Positions 62,758-64,000 of a DNA stretch of 64,000 nt are shown one piece after another. Numbering within the stretch: position 1 is the stretch's first letter; each line of letters begins with the position of its first letter. A program made the translations under genes and the position numbers. Where the stretch lies: the NCBI RefSeq assembly GCF_003985155.1, contig NZ_ML133690.1, positions 186,001-250,000 on the forward strand, read 5' to 3'. This DNA comes from Rhizobium vallis. GTDB taxonomy: Bacteria; Pseudomonadota; Alphaproteobacteria; Rhizobiales; Rhizobiaceae. The notes beneath the pieces are model-generated. The model searched no databases and had not been told where the DNA came from. It worked only from the letters and a program-made list of their open reading frames with translations.

Positions 62758-64000
62758 CTAGCGCTGGATGTAGACGCTCTTCGTGTAAAGGTACGTGTCC
62801 AGATGTGCTAACCCGCCCTTGGCTCCGTAGCCGCTCATCTTTGCGCCGTTGAAGCCGACGAGAGGGTCAATCAAACCATAGCAATTGACCCACATGACGC
62901 CAGAATGGATACGATCGACAACGTTCAGGGCGGTGGAGATGTTTTGACTCCAGACGGCTCCTGCAAGACCGTATTCGGTTTGGTTTCCGATTTTCACCGC
63001 TTCATCGACGGTGTCGAACGGGATTACGGATACAACGGGCCCGAAAATTTCCTCGCGCGCGATAGTCATCCCCATGTCGACGTCAGAGAAAACCGTAGGC
63101 GAAACGAAGTAGCCTCTCCCGTCGATAGTCGGCGTGTCGCCCCCTGCGATCAGCGTAGCCCCATCTCGCTTCCCAGCTTCGATGTAGGAAGAAACAATAT
63201 CCCGCTGTTTCTCGGAGATCACTGGCCCTATCTGTGCCGAAGGGTCCAGACTGTGTCCCAACTTCAGTGTCTTCAGAAACTCGGCTAGGCGGGCAGTGAA
63301 TTCCTTCGCAATCGTCCGCTCCACGACGATGCGGGAACCTGCAAAACAAATCTGCCCTGAATTGGAGAAAATGCCCATCGCGGCACCAGGCACTGCTTTG
63401 GCCAGGTCCGCGTCCGCGAAAACGATGTCCGGTGACTTTCCGCCCAACTCCAGCTGAAGTCTTTTGATGTTGACCTTAGACGCATCGATGATGCGACGCC
63501 CCGTTTCCGTGGACCCTGTAAAGGCGATCCGATCGACATCTGGGTGACGGGCGAGGGCGTCGCCTGCTGCAGAGCCATGACCCGTGACCACGTTGATGAC
63601 GCCCTTAGGCAGGCCGATCTCTTGAAGCATTTCGACGAGGTAAAGGACACTCAACGATGCTTCGGTCGCCGGCTTGAGAACGGTCGTACATCCTGTGGCG
63701 AGAACGGCCCCGATGATCCACCACAAGGCGGTCAGAGAGCCATTCCATGGGATGATGCCACCGATTACGCCAACCGGGGCACGGAGCGTCATGGTCGTGA
63801 CGTCACCAGCCAGGCCGTTTGGCAAGGTCTCGCCACGGACACTCAGGGCCATCGAGGCGAAGAATTGCACCATTCGTAAAGCGCCCGGCTTTGATCCCCG
63901 GGTGCGGGAAATCGGTGCGCCCATGTCCATAGACTCGATCTCAGCGACCTCGTCGAACCTTCGGCTCAGCAGATCGTATGCGCGGAAAAGGAGGGCCTGA
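62758..64000 (-). CDS. Aldehyde dehydrogenase, N-terminus beyond the right window edge
   Basis: The minus-strand frame is open to base 63999 and reads RRFDEVAEIESMDMG before the first internal Met, which is typical aldehyde dehydrogenase sequence, so the true start lies outside. Visible motifs are IIPWNGSLTALWW, LELGGKSPDIVFAD with the catalytic Glu, SNSGQICFAGSR with the catalytic Cys and the C-terminal YTKSVYIQR. The visible 413 residues are most of a ~490-residue enzyme. The substrate is unknown. It is convergent with the SIR2 gene. Confidence 0.87.
   Translation of the reverse strand, partial: QALLFRAYDLLSRRFDEVAEIESMDMGAPISRTRGSKPGALRMVQFFASMALSVRGETLPNGLAGDVTTMTLRAPVGVIGGIIPWNGSLTALWWIIGAVLATGCTTVLKPATEASLSVLYLVEMLQEIGLPKGVINVVTGHGSAAGDALARHPDVDRIAFTGSTETGRRIIDASKVNIKRLQLELGGKSPDIVFADADLAKAVPGAAMGIFSNSGQICFAGSRIVVERTIAKEFTARLAEFLKTLKLGHSLDPSAQIGPVISEKQRDIVSSYIEAGKRDGATLIAGGDTPTIDGRGYFVSPTVFSDVDMGMTIAREEIFGPVVSVIPFDTVDEAVKIGNQTEYGLAGAVWSQNISTALNVVDRIHSGVMWVNCYGLIDPLVGFNGAKMSGYGAKGGLAHLDTYLYTKSVYIQR

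Noticed and set aside
1..64000. Search for tRNA, rRNA, CRISPR arrays and insertion sequences
   Set aside because: No cloverleaf with conserved T-loop, no regularly spaced repeats and no transposase with terminal repeats was seen by eye. The recombinase-like cluster at 848-2588 lacks catalytic residues and no flanking attachment repeats were found.

Overview
The window looks like part of a chromid, megaplasmid or accessory chromosomal region of a rhizobial alphaproteobacterium (Rhizobiaceae type). The reasons are moderately high GC, an Irr-type Fur regulator, a ROK regulator divergent from an FrcB/FrcC/FrcA-like sugar ABC transporter as in Sinorhizobium, and long catabolic operons with several sugar ABC systems and LysR regulators. 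There are no rRNA or tRNA genes, insertion sequences or CRISPR arrays that I can see.

Layout: 1-3.8 kb holds a truncated unknown gene, three tandem paralogues resembling decayed tyrosine-recombinase domains, and a Fic protein whose catalytic His is Gln. 3.9-7 kb holds a Tat-exported hydrolase, a cold-shock protein and an MHS-type transporter. 7.2-18.3 kb holds a ROK regulator divergent from an eight-gene sugar operon: two complete ABC importers around transketolase and a ribulokinase-like FGGY kinase. 18.5-23.1 kb holds an Irr-like regulator, an MFS protein, a class II aldolase/2-oxoglutarate dioxygenase pair and a LysR regulator. 23.1-32 kb is a minus-strand four-carbon acid-sugar operon (ltnD, otnK, otnC, otnI plus dehydrogenases and an HpaI-type aldolase). 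32.2-37.3 kb holds a cupin, LysR, a second Tat hydrolase, an efflux MFS protein and a cyclophilin-like protein. 37.3-40.9 kb is one very large putative nuclease-type defence protein. 41-54 kb is an oxidative sugar or sugar-acid cluster (LysR, aldehyde dehydrogenase, 2-hydroxyacid dehydrogenase, SMP-30 lactonase, two SDRs, MmgE/PrpD, ABC importer, zinc alcohol dehydrogenase). 54-58.7 kb holds pntAB and small enzymes, 58.9-62.7 kb a giant SIR2 protein of the defence-sirtuin type, and the right end an aldehyde dehydrogenase cut by the window edge.

Two threads run through the window. First, eight copies of a 17-bp palindrome, TATARY-N5-RYTATA, lie in intergenic gaps before transporters and catabolic genes, which suggests one regulator (not recognisably encoded here) coordinating several of these operons. 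Second, putative defence or conflict genes (the recombinase-like/Fic cluster, the Cap4-like nuclease protein and the SIR2 protein) are scattered singly between metabolic operons. Functions are inferred by eye from motifs and gene order; no database search was run.
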